From: CADCWK01 sp964244115
GTDB lineage: Bacteria; Chloroflexota; Chloroflexia; Thermomicrobiales; UBA6265
DNA length: 33,705 nucleotides
Direction: 5' to 3'
Assembly (NCBI GenBank): GCA_964244115.1
Contig: CAXTHM010000039.1
Location: forward strand, 1-33,705
The notes under the pieces were generated by a model that saw nothing but the letters and a program-made list of their open reading frames with translations, was not told the DNA's origin and made no database searches. This document shows, piece by piece, positions 1 through 8,279 of this stretch. The position numbers were made by a program, and so were the translations under genes. Each line of letters opens with the position of its first letter. Positions within the stretch are counted from its first letter, which is position 1.

Positions 1-462
1 ATGCTGGCCCTGATCCGGCGGATCAGCCGCTCCCTCGGGATCAGCATCGTGATGTCCTCCCACATCCTCGAAGACATCGAGCACACCTGCGACCACGTCG
101 TCATCCTCGACCGCGGCCGGCTGATCGCCAACCAGTCGATCCGCGGGATCCAGGAGCTGACCGGCGGCGACCTGCTGCTCCGGATCGACGGCAACCCGCA
201 ACCGTTCATGGACAGCCTCCGACGGCACGGCCTCACCGTCGGGATGGCCGAGCGGACCTCGGTCTGGGACGAGATCACCGTCCGCCACGACGACGACCGG
301 GTCTTCGACGTGATCCGGGACGCGGCCGTCGCGACCGGGATCACGCTGCGCTCGATGCGCAACCGCTCCCGCTCGCTGGAAGACATCTACTTCAGCCGGA
401 TCGCCGAGGCCAACGCCCAGGACGGCGCGACGCCGGACGACGGCCGCGCACCGTCGCAGTAG
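1..462 (+). CDS. ABC transporter ATP-binding protein, C-terminal part (cut by window edge)
   Basis: This is the C-terminal part of an ABC ATPase. The SSHILEDIE stretch near residues 19-27 is the H-loop region that follows the Walker B/D-loop in this family, and the Walker A, signature and Walker B motifs must lie before base 1. The first in-window ATG is therefore probably internal. The region after the H-loop matches the usual C-terminal regulatory tail of ABC-2 export ATPases. A permease gene follows after about 65 bases, so the two probably form one exporter; the substrate cannot be told. Confidence 0.85.
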   Translation: MLALIRRISRSLGISIVMSSHILEDIEHTCDHVVILDRGRLIANQSIRGIQELTGGDLLLRIDGNPQPFMDSLRRHGLTVGMAERTSVWDEITVRHDDDRVFDVIRDAAVATGITLRSMRNRSRSLEDIYFSRIAEANAQDGATPDDGRAPSQ

Positions 463-526
463 ATCCGCCCACCGGATCTTCGACCCTCTCCACCCCGAAC
501 CCCATTCACCCAAGGAGCGTTCCCGC

Positions 527-1468
527 ATGATGACCACCGGCCAGTCCACGTCGTTCCCCGCAAACGGGGCAGCGCCCGTCGACGGCGAGCGCTACGGCGA
601 AGTCTTCGACCGCGGCTACCAGCACTACGAGGGCAGCCGCCACGGCCGGGCCGGATCGGTCTGGGCGCTGGCCCGCTTCTCGATGAACCGGGCGATGGGG
701 ATCAAGAAGAGCTGGACCGCCAAGGTGATCCCGATCCTCGTCTACATCGGCGCCTTCATGACGGCGATCATCCCGGTCGGGATCGAGAGCTTCACCGGCC
801 AGGTCGTGATGCCGTACGACCAGTTCTTCGGCATCATCTTCCTGCTGATCGGCGTCTTCGTCGCCACGATCGCGCCGGAGATGCTCTGCGGCGACCGGCG
901 TGAGAACGTGCTGTCGCTCTACTTCTCGCGCCCGATCACCCGGCTGGACTATGTCCTGTCCAAACTCCTCGCGACGGCACTCCTGACGCTGACGGTGACG
1001 TTCGTCCCCGCCTTCGTCCTCTGGCTGGGCCGGAGCCTGCTGGCCGACGCGCCGCTGAGTGCGCTCGGCAACAACCTCGACGACCTGCTCCGGATCGCGC
1101 TGGCCGGGCTGCTGATCGCGTCCTACCTCGGCGCCGGCGGCCTGATGATCGCCTCCTTCACCGGACGGAAGGCGATCGCCGTCGCCGTCACGATCGTCGG
1201 CTTCCTCGTCCTGGAGACGCTGGCCAACACGCTGCTGGCGGTGGTGTCCTACCGCTGGGAGAACCTCGTCATCCTGCTCAGCCCCTCCAACACCGTCGCC
1301 GCCTTCCTCGCCCAGCTATTCCCCGGCGTCGACAACAGCGGCCTGGCCAACTCGAACGTCGTCTTCTCGTCCGGCCTCTACCCGACCGAGGGCTACGTCG
1401 CCTTCCTGATCGGGATGGTCATCGTCGGCATCGGCGTGATCCTGTCCCGCTACCTGCCCGAGCGGTAG
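527..1468 (+). CDS. ABC-2 type transporter permease
   Basis: A 313-aa integral membrane protein with about six hydrophobic segments. One lies at roughly 65-87, paired segments span about 105-165, further helices lie around 190-245, and the last is near 290-308 and ends in SRYLPER. The GDRRENVLSLYFSRPITR stretch after the second helix is the cytoplasmic coupling region typical of ABC-2 permeases, a family that pumps lipids, drugs or polymers outward. An AAGGAG site at 512-517 sits upstream of ATG 527; a second ATG at 530 is equally possible. It lies between two ATPase genes and most likely pairs with the truncated upstream one. Substrate unknown. Confidence 0.85.
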   Translation: MMTTGQSTSFPANGAAPVDGERYGEVFDRGYQHYEGSRHGRAGSVWALARFSMNRAMGIKKSWTAKVIPILVYIGAFMTAIIPVGIESFTGQVVMPYDQFFGIIFLLIGVFVATIAPEMLCGDRRENVLSLYFSRPITRLDYVLSKLLATALLTLTVTFVPAFVLWLGRSLLADAPLSALGNNLDDLLRIALAGLLIASYLGAGGLMIASFTGRKAIAVAVTIVGFLVLETLANTLLAVVSYRWENLVILLSPSNTVAAFLAQLFPGVDNSGLANSNVVFSSGLYPTEGYVAFLIGMVIVGIGVILSRYLPER

Positions 1469-1523
1469 CGTCCGGCCGGCGGTCCCCTTCCCCATCACGC
1501 ACGACCTGACGAGAGGAACGACG

Positions 1524-2573
1524 ATGTCCCAGCCCCAGTCCAAGCCCCGGATCGACACTCGCCCACTGGCCCCGGACGCGATGCCACCGCTGGCGCACCG
1601 ACCGTCCGGCAGCGCGACCCCGGAACTCCGTGACGGCCCGGGCGGCGCGACCTCGGCCCCGCCGGCCGTCCTCGTCGACGGCGTCTCGAAGTGGTACGGC
1701 GACGTGGTCGCGGTCAGCGACGTCAACTTCGGGATCGGTCCGGGCGTGACGGCCCTGCTCGGGCCGAACGGGGCCGGCAAGTCGACCCTGCTCAAGATGA
1801 TCGCCGGGCTACTCGCGACCTCGTCCGGCCGGGTCACCGTCCACGGCGAGCCGGTCCGGGGCCGGCCGGCGACCTACCGCCGGATCGGCCTCGTCCCGGA
1901 GCAGGAGGAGCTCTACCCGTTCCTGACCGGGCGCGAGTTCGTCCGGCTGAACGCGTACCTCCAGAAACTGCCGGACGTCGAGGCGGCGACGGACTGGGCG
2001 CTCGGCACGGTCGAGATGCGCGACGTCGCCGACCGCAAGCTCGGCGGCTTCTCCAAGGGGATGCGGCAACGGATCAAGGTCGCGGCGGCGCTGGTCCACA
2101 ACCCGGACGTGCTGCTAATGGACGAGCCGCTCAACGGGACCGACCCGGTCCAGCGGGCCAACCTGATCACGCTGATCGAGCAGATCGGGGCGTCGGGCCG
2201 GACGGTGCTGGTCTCCTCCCACGTCCTGGAGGAGGTCGAGCGGTTCGCCGGCAACATCGTCGTGATCATCAACGGCAAGCTGGCCGCCGCCGGGGACTAC
2301 CGGACGATCCGCGACAAGATCGACACCCGGCCGCACCTGGTGAAGATCCGGGCGGCCGACCCGCGCCGGCTGGCCGCGGCCCTGATCGGCGACCCGGCGA
2401 CCGTCTCGGTCGAGGTCGACCGCGACGGGCTGATCCTGGCCCAGACGGCCGAGGCGCGGTCGTTCTACCGGGCGGTGACCGGGCTGGCCCAGCGCGACGG
2501 CATCCGCCTGTTCGAGATCCAGCCGGCCGACGACTCGCTCAACTCCGTCTTCGCGTATCTCGTCGAGCGGTAA
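1524..2573 (+). CDS. ABC transporter ATP-binding protein
   Basis: A complete 349-aa ABC ATPase. Residues 1-45 are a proline-rich extension outside the family core. Walker A GPNGAGKST is at about 80-88, the Q-loop region VPEQEELYPF at 124-133, the signature-like GGFSKGMRQR at 174-183, Walker B VLLMDEP at 196-202 and the H-loop SSHVLEE at 231-237. All catalytic motifs are intact. The SKGM signature and the long C-terminal domain fit exporters of the ABC-2/CcmA type. A GAGAGGA ribosome site precedes the ATG. It likely energises the permease at 2852-3664, the second pair of a duplicated exporter locus. Confidence 0.9.
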   Translation: MSQPQSKPRIDTRPLAPDAMPPLAHRPSGSATPELRDGPGGATSAPPAVLVDGVSKWYGDVVAVSDVNFGIGPGVTALLGPNGAGKSTLLKMIAGLLATSSGRVTVHGEPVRGRPATYRRIGLVPEQEELYPFLTGREFVRLNAYLQKLPDVEAATDWALGTVEMRDVADRKLGGFSKGMRQRIKVAAALVHNPDVLLMDEPLNGTDPVQRANLITLIEQIGASGRTVLVSSHVLEEVERFAGNIVVIINGKLAAAGDYRTIRDKIDTRPHLVKIRAADPRRLAAALIGDPATVSVEVDRDGLILAQTAEARSFYRAVTGLAQRDGIRLFEIQPADDSLNSVFAYLVER

Positions 2574-2603
2574 CCCATCGGCACGACGGGCGATCGGGAC
2601 GTA

Positions 2604-2640
2604 GGGTCACGGGCTTGCCCTGACCGGCGCCCGCAGGCGC
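2604..2640. repeat. Two adjacent hairpins after the ATPase gene
   Basis: GGTCA/TGACC arms with inner GGGC/GCCC (2605-2625) are followed by a GCGCC-CGCA-GGCGC hairpin (2627-2640). There is no T tract, so these look more like repeat or processing structures than an intrinsic terminator. They lie in the 278-base spacer between the ATPase and permease genes. Confidence 0.4.
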
Positions 2641-2695
2641 AGCGGTGTTCGCCAACGGATCGTTCGATATTGAACCGGTTGTTCCGCCACACCGT

Positions 2696-2800
2696 TATCG
2701 CCCTGCGGGGCGATGGCCGCTGCGGCGGCCGGACTCGCAAGCTTCGCCCCTACGAGAAAAGCCGCTGCGGCGGCCGGTCAGCCGAAGGGGCGACCCTACG
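2696..2800. repeat. REP-like GC-rich dispersed repeat (copy 1)
   Basis: The segment has an ATCGCCC/GGGGCGAT inverted repeat, then GGCCGCTGCGGCGGCC, a GACTCGCAAGC core and a GCCCCTACG end. A second partial unit beginning GCCGCTGCGGCGGCC follows. Similar blocks occur at 22814-22833 and 22923-22980, so it belongs to a dispersed intergenic family. A long open frame runs through it into the permease gene, but this part does not look like protein. Confidence 0.5.
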
Positions 2801-2851
2801 ATCCGATCGCCCGATCTGGTCGCCACATCTTCACACGGAGGCTCGTCCGAC

Positions 2852-3664
2852 ATGGTCACCGCCCTCTCCGGCGTCTTCTTCCGCCCGCTGCCGATCACGA
2901 CGCTGACCGTCCGCCAGTTCCTCGACGGCAAGGCGATCCGGATCGCCGGCCTGATCGGCCTGATCCCGGCGGTCTTCGCCCTGATCTACCTGATCAGCCC
3001 CGGCGGGACCCGGTTCGAGTTCTTCGCCGACACGCTGTTCCTCAACCTGTTCGCCCCGACCGTCCTGCCGATCGCGACCCTGATCCTCGCGACCAGCGCC
3101 TTCGGCAACGAACTCGAGGACCGGACGCTGCCCTACCTGACCCTGAAACCGGTCTCGCGATTGCGGATCGTGCTGGAGAAGTGGCTCGGCGTCGTGCTCG
3201 TCGGCATCCCGGTGATCCTGTTCGGCCAGGTCGCGACCGCGATCATCCTGTCCTTCACGGACGGCAACGATACCGAGCAGCGCTTCGCCGCCGACCCGCG
3301 CTTCGCCGACCGGATCCCGGACTTCACCTCGGCGATCTGGCCGGCGCTGGCGGCCGGGGCCGTCGGCGTGGTCATGTTCGCGTCGGTCTTCCTGCTCCTC
3401 AGCCTCTACGTTCAGCGGGCGCTGCTGGCCGGCATCTTCTACGCCTTCGTCTGGGAGAGCCTGCTCGGCCGGTATCTCTCCGGCATCCGGCTGATCAGCG
3501 TCAAGCAGTACGTCCAGTCCATCTTCACCCGGCTGCTGGACCAGCCCGACATCACGATCGACGACCCGTTCCAGCTCCGCTCGGCCCTGCTCGTCGCCGG
3601 GATCACCGCCGTGATCTGCATCCTGCTCAGCACCCGCCGCCTGAGCCGGCTCAACCTCGAGTAG
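2852..3664 (+). CDS. ABC-2 type transporter permease
   Basis: A 270-aa membrane protein. The frame is open further upstream, but that part crosses the GC-rich repeat. The ATG at 2852 has a GGAG site at 2837-2840 and begins with MVTALSGVFFRPLPITTL, so I chose it. Hydrophobic segments lie near residues 30-48, 65-85, 112-135, 170-195, 200-215 and 240-258. GNELEDRTLPYLTLKPVSR resembles the cytoplasmic coupling motif in the permease at 527-1468. It is the probable partner of the preceding ATPase. Its last codons are near-duplicated at 4920-4949. Confidence 0.85.
   Translation: MVTALSGVFFRPLPITTLTVRQFLDGKAIRIAGLIGLIPAVFALIYLISPGGTRFEFFADTLFLNLFAPTVLPIATLILATSAFGNELEDRTLPYLTLKPVSRLRIVLEKWLGVVLVGIPVILFGQVATAIILSFTDGNDTEQRFAADPRFADRIPDFTSAIWPALAAGAVGVVMFASVFLLLSLYVQRALLAGIFYAFVWESLLGRYLSGIRLISVKQYVQSIFTRLLDQPDITIDDPFQLRSALLVAGITAVICILLSTRRLSRLNLE
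3631..3660. repeat. 30-bp direct repeat, copy A (3' end of ABC permease gene)
   Basis: This 30-bp stretch at the end of the permease gene matches 4920-4949 at 27 of 30 bases by eye. It contains the perfect 12-bp palindrome TGAGCCGGCTCA. The two copies bracket the methyltransferase and IS fragment. Confidence 0.6.
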
Positions 3665-3865
3665 CCCTGACCCGGACAGCCGCGACGCCAACGCCGGTCG
3701 GAATCCGGCCCGGTGAGAACACTGGAGACGTCAACCGCCGCCGGGCAGGGCTGGATGGCATCCTGGCCGCCATACCCGTGCCTCCCGCCTGACTCCCCCG
3801 CTCCGGCATCGCCAGGGCGGATTCGTGCTTCCGTGCGGAAGCGTCCCGAGCGGAAGGCCCCCTCG

Positions 3866-4769
3866 ATGCAACTCCCGGCCGGCACCCTCATCCAGGGAGA
3901 CTGCCTCGAGGTCAGGAACGACATCGCCGATCGATCGATCGGGATGATCCTGTGCGACCTCCCGTACGGCACGACGCAGAGCAAATGGGACAGCGTCATC
4001 CCGCTGGAGGACTTGTGGGCGGCCTATCGTCGCATCATCAAGCCGAACGGCGTCATTGCGCTCACCGCGCAAGGCATATTCACCGCGCGACTGATGCTGA
4101 GCAACGAGCGGTGGTTTCGGTACGAGTTCGTGTGGGTGAAGAGCAAGTCGACCAATTTCCTCAACGCTCGCCGTCAGCCGTTGCGTCAACACGAGGACAT
4201 CTGATCTTCTACGGGCAACACAGCCCACCTATCGTCCCGTCATGTCTCAGGGTGAGCCGTACGATAAGGGGACGAGGAAAGCCCAGTACACCAGCAGCTA
4301 TGGTGATTTCAGCCCCGTCCAGGTCAAGAGTGACGGGGAGCGATTCCTGACGGACACGCTGTACTGCAAGACCGCCGAGAGTGAAGCGGGCGGTCGCGTC
4401 TGGCACTCGACCCAGAAACCTGTGGCGCTGGGACGGTATCTCATCCGCATGTTCACCGGACCAGAAGACATCGTCCTCGACAACGCGTTCGGCAGCGGGA
4501 GCTTTCTCGTCGCGGCGGCCATGGAAGGTCGGCGATACATCGGTATCGAGAAGAATGAAGAGGTCCATCTCTTCAAGAAAGAGCGTATCGACTACATGGC
4601 CGTGGCCCAGTCGCGGCTGGACGAGGTGGCCCTGATGCTCGAGCAGAAGCGAGCACTTCCCGATCTGCGCTCGGCCCTGCAACCGAGCGCCCGCCCGGGG
4701 GCGATCGAACGCCGGGGGATGGTGGATGTCGACGGGGTGATGCGGCAGACGGAACCGGCCGCCGAATGA
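3866..4769 (+). pseudogene. Site-specific DNA methyltransferase, frameshifted
   Basis: A beta-class (amino-group) DNA methyltransferase: the catalytic motif DLPYGTTQSKWD comes near the N terminus, and the SAM-binding motif NAFGSGSFLVAA lies about 170 codons later. ATG 3866 has a GGAAGG site upstream. The frame ends at TGA 4202-4204 just after HEDI. The neighbouring frame then gives the expected LIFYGQ, and a third frame QPTYRPVMSQGEPY, which continues to 4769. At least two closely spaced indels at 4199-4225 are therefore needed to join the parts. Either the gene is dead or the sequence has errors here. No restriction partner is adjacent, so it was probably an orphan or mobile-element methyltransferase. 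Confidence 0.8.
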
Positions 4770-4798
4770 CTCCTGGAGCCAGCCAAGAGCGTGTCTCC

Positions 4799-4914
4799 TT
4801 ACCCGTTCGGTCGGATCAGGGTCTTCCAGCAGATCGAGACACGGCCCAGAACGGTGCACGACTCATGCATGTCCCACCGCCGCTCGAACCGGATGGTCAA
4901 CCGCCGGAACTGCG
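4799..4914 (-). mobile_element. IS5-like transposase, 3' tail remnant
   Basis: On the minus strand this reads FRRLTIRFERRWDMHESC and ends IRPNG before a TAA at 4799-4801, the C-terminal signature of IS5-family DDE transposases. Its DNA matches the element at 29.3 kb at 33 of 34 bases in the best block. The post-stop sequence GGAGACACGCTC resembles the element end there, so this edge is probably the true IS terminus. The copy stops abruptly near 4914, next to direct repeat B, so all the catalytic part is missing. Confidence 0.75.
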
Positions 4915-4919
4915 CCCCG

Positions 4920-4949
4920 CACCTGCCGCCTGAGCCGGCTCAGCCTCGG
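4920..4949. repeat. 30-bp direct repeat, copy B
   Basis: Near copy of 3631-3660 carrying the same TGAGCCGGCTCA palindrome. It overlaps the last codons and stop of the minus-strand MFS gene and abuts the truncated IS tail. Confidence 0.6.
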
Positions 4950-6289
4950 ATGAGCGGCCCGGTCAAGGTCGGCTGATCGATCGGGATCGGCCGCGGGTCG
5001 CGGCGCAGGCGGAGCGAGATGACCGCGGCGACGGCGCAGAGGCCGGCGGCGCCGAACCAGGCGATGGTGTACTCGCCGGTCCGGTCGCGGATCGTCCCAG
5101 CCACGACCGAGGCCAGCGCCGCGCCGATCATGTGGGCGGCGAACACCCAGCCGAAGACGATCGTGCCCCGCTCGCCGAAGGCCTGGCGGCAGAGGACGAC
5201 CGTCGGCGGCACCGTCGCCACCCAGTCCAGCCCGTAGACCACGACGAACAGGATCATGCTCGGCTGGAGGCTATCCGAGAGCAGCGTCGGCAGCATCAGC
5301 AGGCCGACGCCACGGAAGGCGTAGTAGGCTCCAAGCAGGATGCGCGGGTTGAACCGGTCGGTCAGGATGCCGGACGCGATCGTGCCGACGATGTCGAACA
5401 GCCCGACGACGGCCAGCAGCCCGGCCGCCGTCGTCTCGGACATGCCGTGGTCGTGGGCCGACGGGATGAAGTGGGTCCCGACCAGCCCGTTGGTCGTCGC
5501 ACCGCAGATCGCGAAGCCGATCGCCAGCGCCCAGAACGTCCGTGTCCGGGCGGCGCCGCGCAGGGCGTCGATCGCGATCCGGGCCGGGCCGGGGCCGGAC
5601 CGGGACGACGAACGCACCGGCGCGGCGACGGCGGCGACCGACCCGGCGCCGTACGGAGCGGAGCCGATGTCGGCCGGGAAGTCGCGCAGGTACCGGATCA
5701 CCAGCGGGACGACGGCCAGCGACCCGGCCGCAACCAGCAGCGAGGCGAGCCGCCAGCCGGACCAGGCGCTCAGCCAGGCCATCACCGGCAGGAAGACCAG
5801 TTGCCCCGTCGCTGTGGCCGCCGTCAGGATGCCGAGGACCAGCCCCCGCCGACGGACGAACCAGCGGTTGGCGATCGTCGCGGCGAAGACCAGCGCCATC
5901 GAGCCGGTCCCGAGGCCGGTCAGCACGCCCCAGGTCAGCAGGAGTTGCCAGCCGGCGGTCACGAACACGGTCAGGGCGCTGCCGGCCGCGATCAGGGTCA
6001 GGGCCAGCACGGTCACGATCCGGATGCCGAAGCGGTCCATCAGCGCCGCCGCGAAGGGGGCCGTCAGCCCGAACAGGACGAGGTTGACCCCGACCGCCAG
6101 CGACGGCAGCGTCCGGGACCAGCCGAACTCCTCCTGGAGCGGGACGATCAGGACGCCGGGGGCGGAGCGGAACCCGGCCGCCCCGAGCAGCGCCACGAAC
6201 GCGACCGCCGCGACGATCCAGGCCGGGTGGAACCGACCGCGGGACCCGGACGGCGAGCCATCTCCGATACGTTCCGACACGGTGCTCAT
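4940..6289 (-). CDS. MFS transporter
   Basis: A 449-aa major facilitator superfamily carrier in the inner membrane with about 12 hydrophobic segments. The start is placed at ATG 6289 (MSTVSERIGDGSPSG); the open frame extends upstream, but through a CGGGT repeat and a foreign gene fragment. The first helix leads into FRSAPGVLIVPLQEEFGWSR, and the loop between helices 2 and 3 carries DRFGIRIV, a degenerate form of the MFS signature. A second DRFNPR lies at the equivalent place in the C-terminal half. The pattern resembles monocarboxylate/oxalate-type MFS carriers, but the substrate is a guess. It is divergent from the oxidoreductase at 6606. Confidence 0.85.
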   Translation of the reverse strand: MSTVSERIGDGSPSGSRGRFHPAWIVAAVAFVALLGAAGFRSAPGVLIVPLQEEFGWSRTLPSLAVGVNLVLFGLTAPFAAALMDRFGIRIVTVLALTLIAAGSALTVFVTAGWQLLLTWGVLTGLGTGSMALVFAATIANRWFVRRRGLVLGILTAATATGQLVFLPVMAWLSAWSGWRLASLLVAAGSLAVVPLVIRYLRDFPADIGSAPYGAGSVAAVAAPVRSSSRSGPGPARIAIDALRGAARTRTFWALAIGFAICGATTNGLVGTHFIPSAHDHGMSETTAAGLLAVVGLFDIVGTIASGILTDRFNPRILLGAYYAFRGVGLLMLPTLLSDSLQPSMILFVVVYGLDWVATVPPTVVLCRQAFGERGTIVFGWVFAAHMIGAALASVVAGTIRDRTGEYTIAWFGAAGLCAVAAVISLRLRRDPRPIPIDQPTLTGPLIRG

Positions 6290-6320
6290 GCAGGTGGTCT
6301 CGCAGGGTTCAAGCGGGCGT

Positions 6321-6355
6321 CGGGTCGGGTCGGGTCGGGTCGGGTCGGGTCGGGC
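6321..6355. repeat. CGGGT pentamer tandem repeat
   Basis: Six perfect CGGGT units and a final CGGGC, only about 30 bases upstream of the MFS start. Runs of GGG separated by two bases on the plus strand could form a G-quadruplex. Slippage-prone. Confidence 0.85.
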
Positions 6356-6408
6356 ACAGTATGCGTCCCGCCGAGCGCAACCGGTTCGTCCGATCATGGC
6401 GCCGCTCG

Positions 6409-6478
6409 CCGTGTCCGCCAGCACCGTTTCGAGGGCGACGCGGTCGGCGTGGATGTTCGCGATCAGCCCGACGCGCAT
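6409..6478 (-). pseudogene. Metallophosphoesterase N-terminal remnant
   Basis: From ATG 6478 the minus strand reads MRVGLIANIHADRVALETVL, closely matching the start of calcineurin-like phosphoesterases (usual form: MRIAVISDIHGN...ALEAVL). The metal-binding Asp of the D-x-H motif is replaced by Asn. The similarity stops after about 23 codons and runs into the CGGGT repeat. It appears to be a decayed gene fragment in the MFS promoter region. Confidence 0.5.
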
Positions 6479-6605
6479 CCTGCCTGCCTCACGATCCGAA
6501 CTCCGCCCATCCGGATACGATAGTACGCTGTCGGCCGCGGCGTCCCGACGGCGCACGGTCCGCACCGCCGGGACCGACTCGACGCAGCGGAAGGGACGAC
6601 CACCC

Positions 6606-7718
6606 ATGACCGACACCGGACCCCGCATCTTCATCATCGGGGCGGGCTACATCGCCCGGCAGCACGCGGCGGCGATCGCGCTGCTGCCCGACCCGGACAC
6701 CGTCGAGCTGGCCGTCGCCGACCCGAGCGCGGCCGTCCGCGAGGGGTTCCTGGCCGAGTTCCCCAAGGCCTGTGTCGTCGCCGATGCCGCCGAGCTGCTC
6801 GACGAGCCAGCCCGGCCGACCGACATCGTCATCGTCGCGACGCCGCCCTTCACCCACCGCGACCTGGCGATCCGGGCGCTGGGGTCGGGCCGCCATGTCC
6901 TGTGCGAGAAGCCGCTGGCGATGGGTGCCGACGAGGCCCGGGCGATGCTGGCGGCGGCCCGGGCGGCCGACCGCCTGCTCGGCTGCTGCAGTTCCCGCTT
7001 CCTCGGCCTGGGGCCGACGGCGGCGGCACGGGCGGCGGTCGAGAGCGGCGCCCTGGGCGAGCTCTACCACGCGACCTTCACACACCGTCGGCGCCGGGGC
7101 CGGAGCGGAATCGAGTACCAGCCGACCAGCACCTGGTTCCTCGACCGGAGCCGGAGCGGCGGCGGCGTCCTGATGGACTGGGGCTGCTACGACCTCACGA
7201 CGCTGTTCCACGTCCTGGGACCGATCGCGGTCACCGTCCGAAGCGCCTGGATGGTCAGCCCGGAGACGGCCCTCGACCTCCCGCCCGGGACCGTCTTCGA
7301 CACCGATCAGCACGTCGGCGCCAGCCTGGTGCTGACCCGGGCGGACGGGCAGCGGGTCCGCGTCACCTACGAGCGGTCGGCCTGCACCCACGGGGCGGAG
7401 CGCGACATCGCCGAGATCGAAGGCATGACCGGCGCCGTCCGCTGGGACTGGGTGGACTGGGTCGGCGACGGCCGCGTGACGATCACGACCGACGACCACG
7501 GCCAGCCGTCCGAGGCGACGAGTCAGCCGGTCGCGGAGGTCCCGGCCCACGCCCACTGGCGACCGCTGGTCCAGTTCGCCGCCCAGCTCCGGGGCGAGGC
7601 CAGCGACGCCGTCGTGGATGAGCGGGCCGTCTTCAATTTCCTCACCCTCCGGGCGATCTCCGACAGCGCCCGGACCGGCCAGCCACAGACCGTCACGCTG
7701 GAGGACGTTGCCGGCTGA
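6606..7718 (+). CDS. Gfo/Idh/MocA family oxidoreductase
   Basis: A 370-aa NAD(P)-dependent dehydrogenase of the kind acting on sugars, inositols or their derivatives. The N-terminal Rossmann motif is GAGYIA at residues 12-17 and the conserved EKP, whose Lys is the catalytic or cofactor-contacting residue in the family, is at 101-103. The GGGVLMDWGCYDL segment matches the family's C-terminal domain, where a G-x-x-D-x-G-x-H/Y pattern is usual. The open frame extends far upstream, antisense to the MFS gene, but ATG 6606 with a GGAAGGG site before it is the natural start. Length is normal. An isomerase/epimerase fragment lies directly downstream, suggesting a former sugar-catabolic pair. Confidence 0.9.
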   Translation: MTDTGPRIFIIGAGYIARQHAAAIALLPDPDTVELAVADPSAAVREGFLAEFPKACVVADAAELLDEPARPTDIVIVATPPFTHRDLAIRALGSGRHVLCEKPLAMGADEARAMLAAARAADRLLGCCSSRFLGLGPTAAARAAVESGALGELYHATFTHRRRRGRSGIEYQPTSTWFLDRSRSGGGVLMDWGCYDLTTLFHVLGPIAVTVRSAWMVSPETALDLPPGTVFDTDQHVGASLVLTRADGQRVRVTYERSACTHGAERDIAEIEGMTGAVRWDWVDWVGDGRVTITTDDHGQPSEATSQPVAEVPAHAHWRPLVQFAAQLRGEASDAVVDERAVFNFLTLRAISDSARTGQPQTVTLEDVAG

Positions 7719-7797
7719 GCTCGCCCCTCCTCGCGACGGACGCCAGCTCCTTCAGCTCCCTCGGCGCTGGGGATCACCCTTGCCGGCCTTCCTCTGG

Positions 7798-8100
7798 TAC
7801 GCGGTCGCCGGGGAGGACCTGGCCGCGCGGCTGGCGGACACGGCGCCGTACCTGGCGCCGGTTGACATCTTTGGTAGCCGGCGCGACGACAACGGCAGCG
7901 GCACCCCGGCCGCGATCGAGCCGCCGGACGACGGCGAGCCCGATGTGTTCGCGCTACTCGGCGCCGTCCGCGCGGTCGGCGTCGGAGGGCCGATCGGGCT
8001 TCAGGGGGACTCGGCCAGCGGCGATGCCCGGACCAGGCCGGGGCGCTCACTGACGGCGTACCGCGACATCGAGCGCCGCGTGGACGCCCCCCGGGCTGGG
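7798..8100 (+). pseudogene. Sugar phosphate isomerase/epimerase, C-terminal remnant
   Basis: The frame reads YLAPVDIFGSRRDD, then EPPDDGEPDVFALL, GPIGLQGD and YRDIERRVD. This is the typical C-terminal end of TIM-barrel sugar phosphate isomerases (PF01261), where a D/E-rich metal site precedes the GPIGLQG strand. The N-terminal two thirds of the barrel is missing and no start codon or ribosome site suits it. It follows the oxidoreductase by about 80 bases, a common pairing. The open frame extends across both ends without recognisable protein. Bases 8101-8279 after it show nothing I can name. Confidence 0.55.
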
Positions 8101-8279
8101 CGACGCTGCGACCGCCGCGCTGATCCGGGCCGGGCCGATCGCCGACCCATGCCGACGACCGGCGGGACCGGAGCCCGTGCACCTCTGCCCGGTCAGGGGG
8201 CGCCGGACGGACCCAGGTGCAGCGCGTACGCTATCGTTCGGTCAGCGATCATCCGGCCATCCCCGAGAAAGGTCCGTCC

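Noticed and set aside
1691..2623. 310-codon plus-strand frame inside the ATPase
   Set aside because: Overlaps the intact ABC ATPase in another frame and is almost only Arg, Gly, Pro, Asp.
5132..6523. 463-codon plus-strand frame
   Set aside because: Antisense to the MFS gene; composition is Arg/Gln/Gly/Asp-rich without hydrophobic core, as expected of a shadow.
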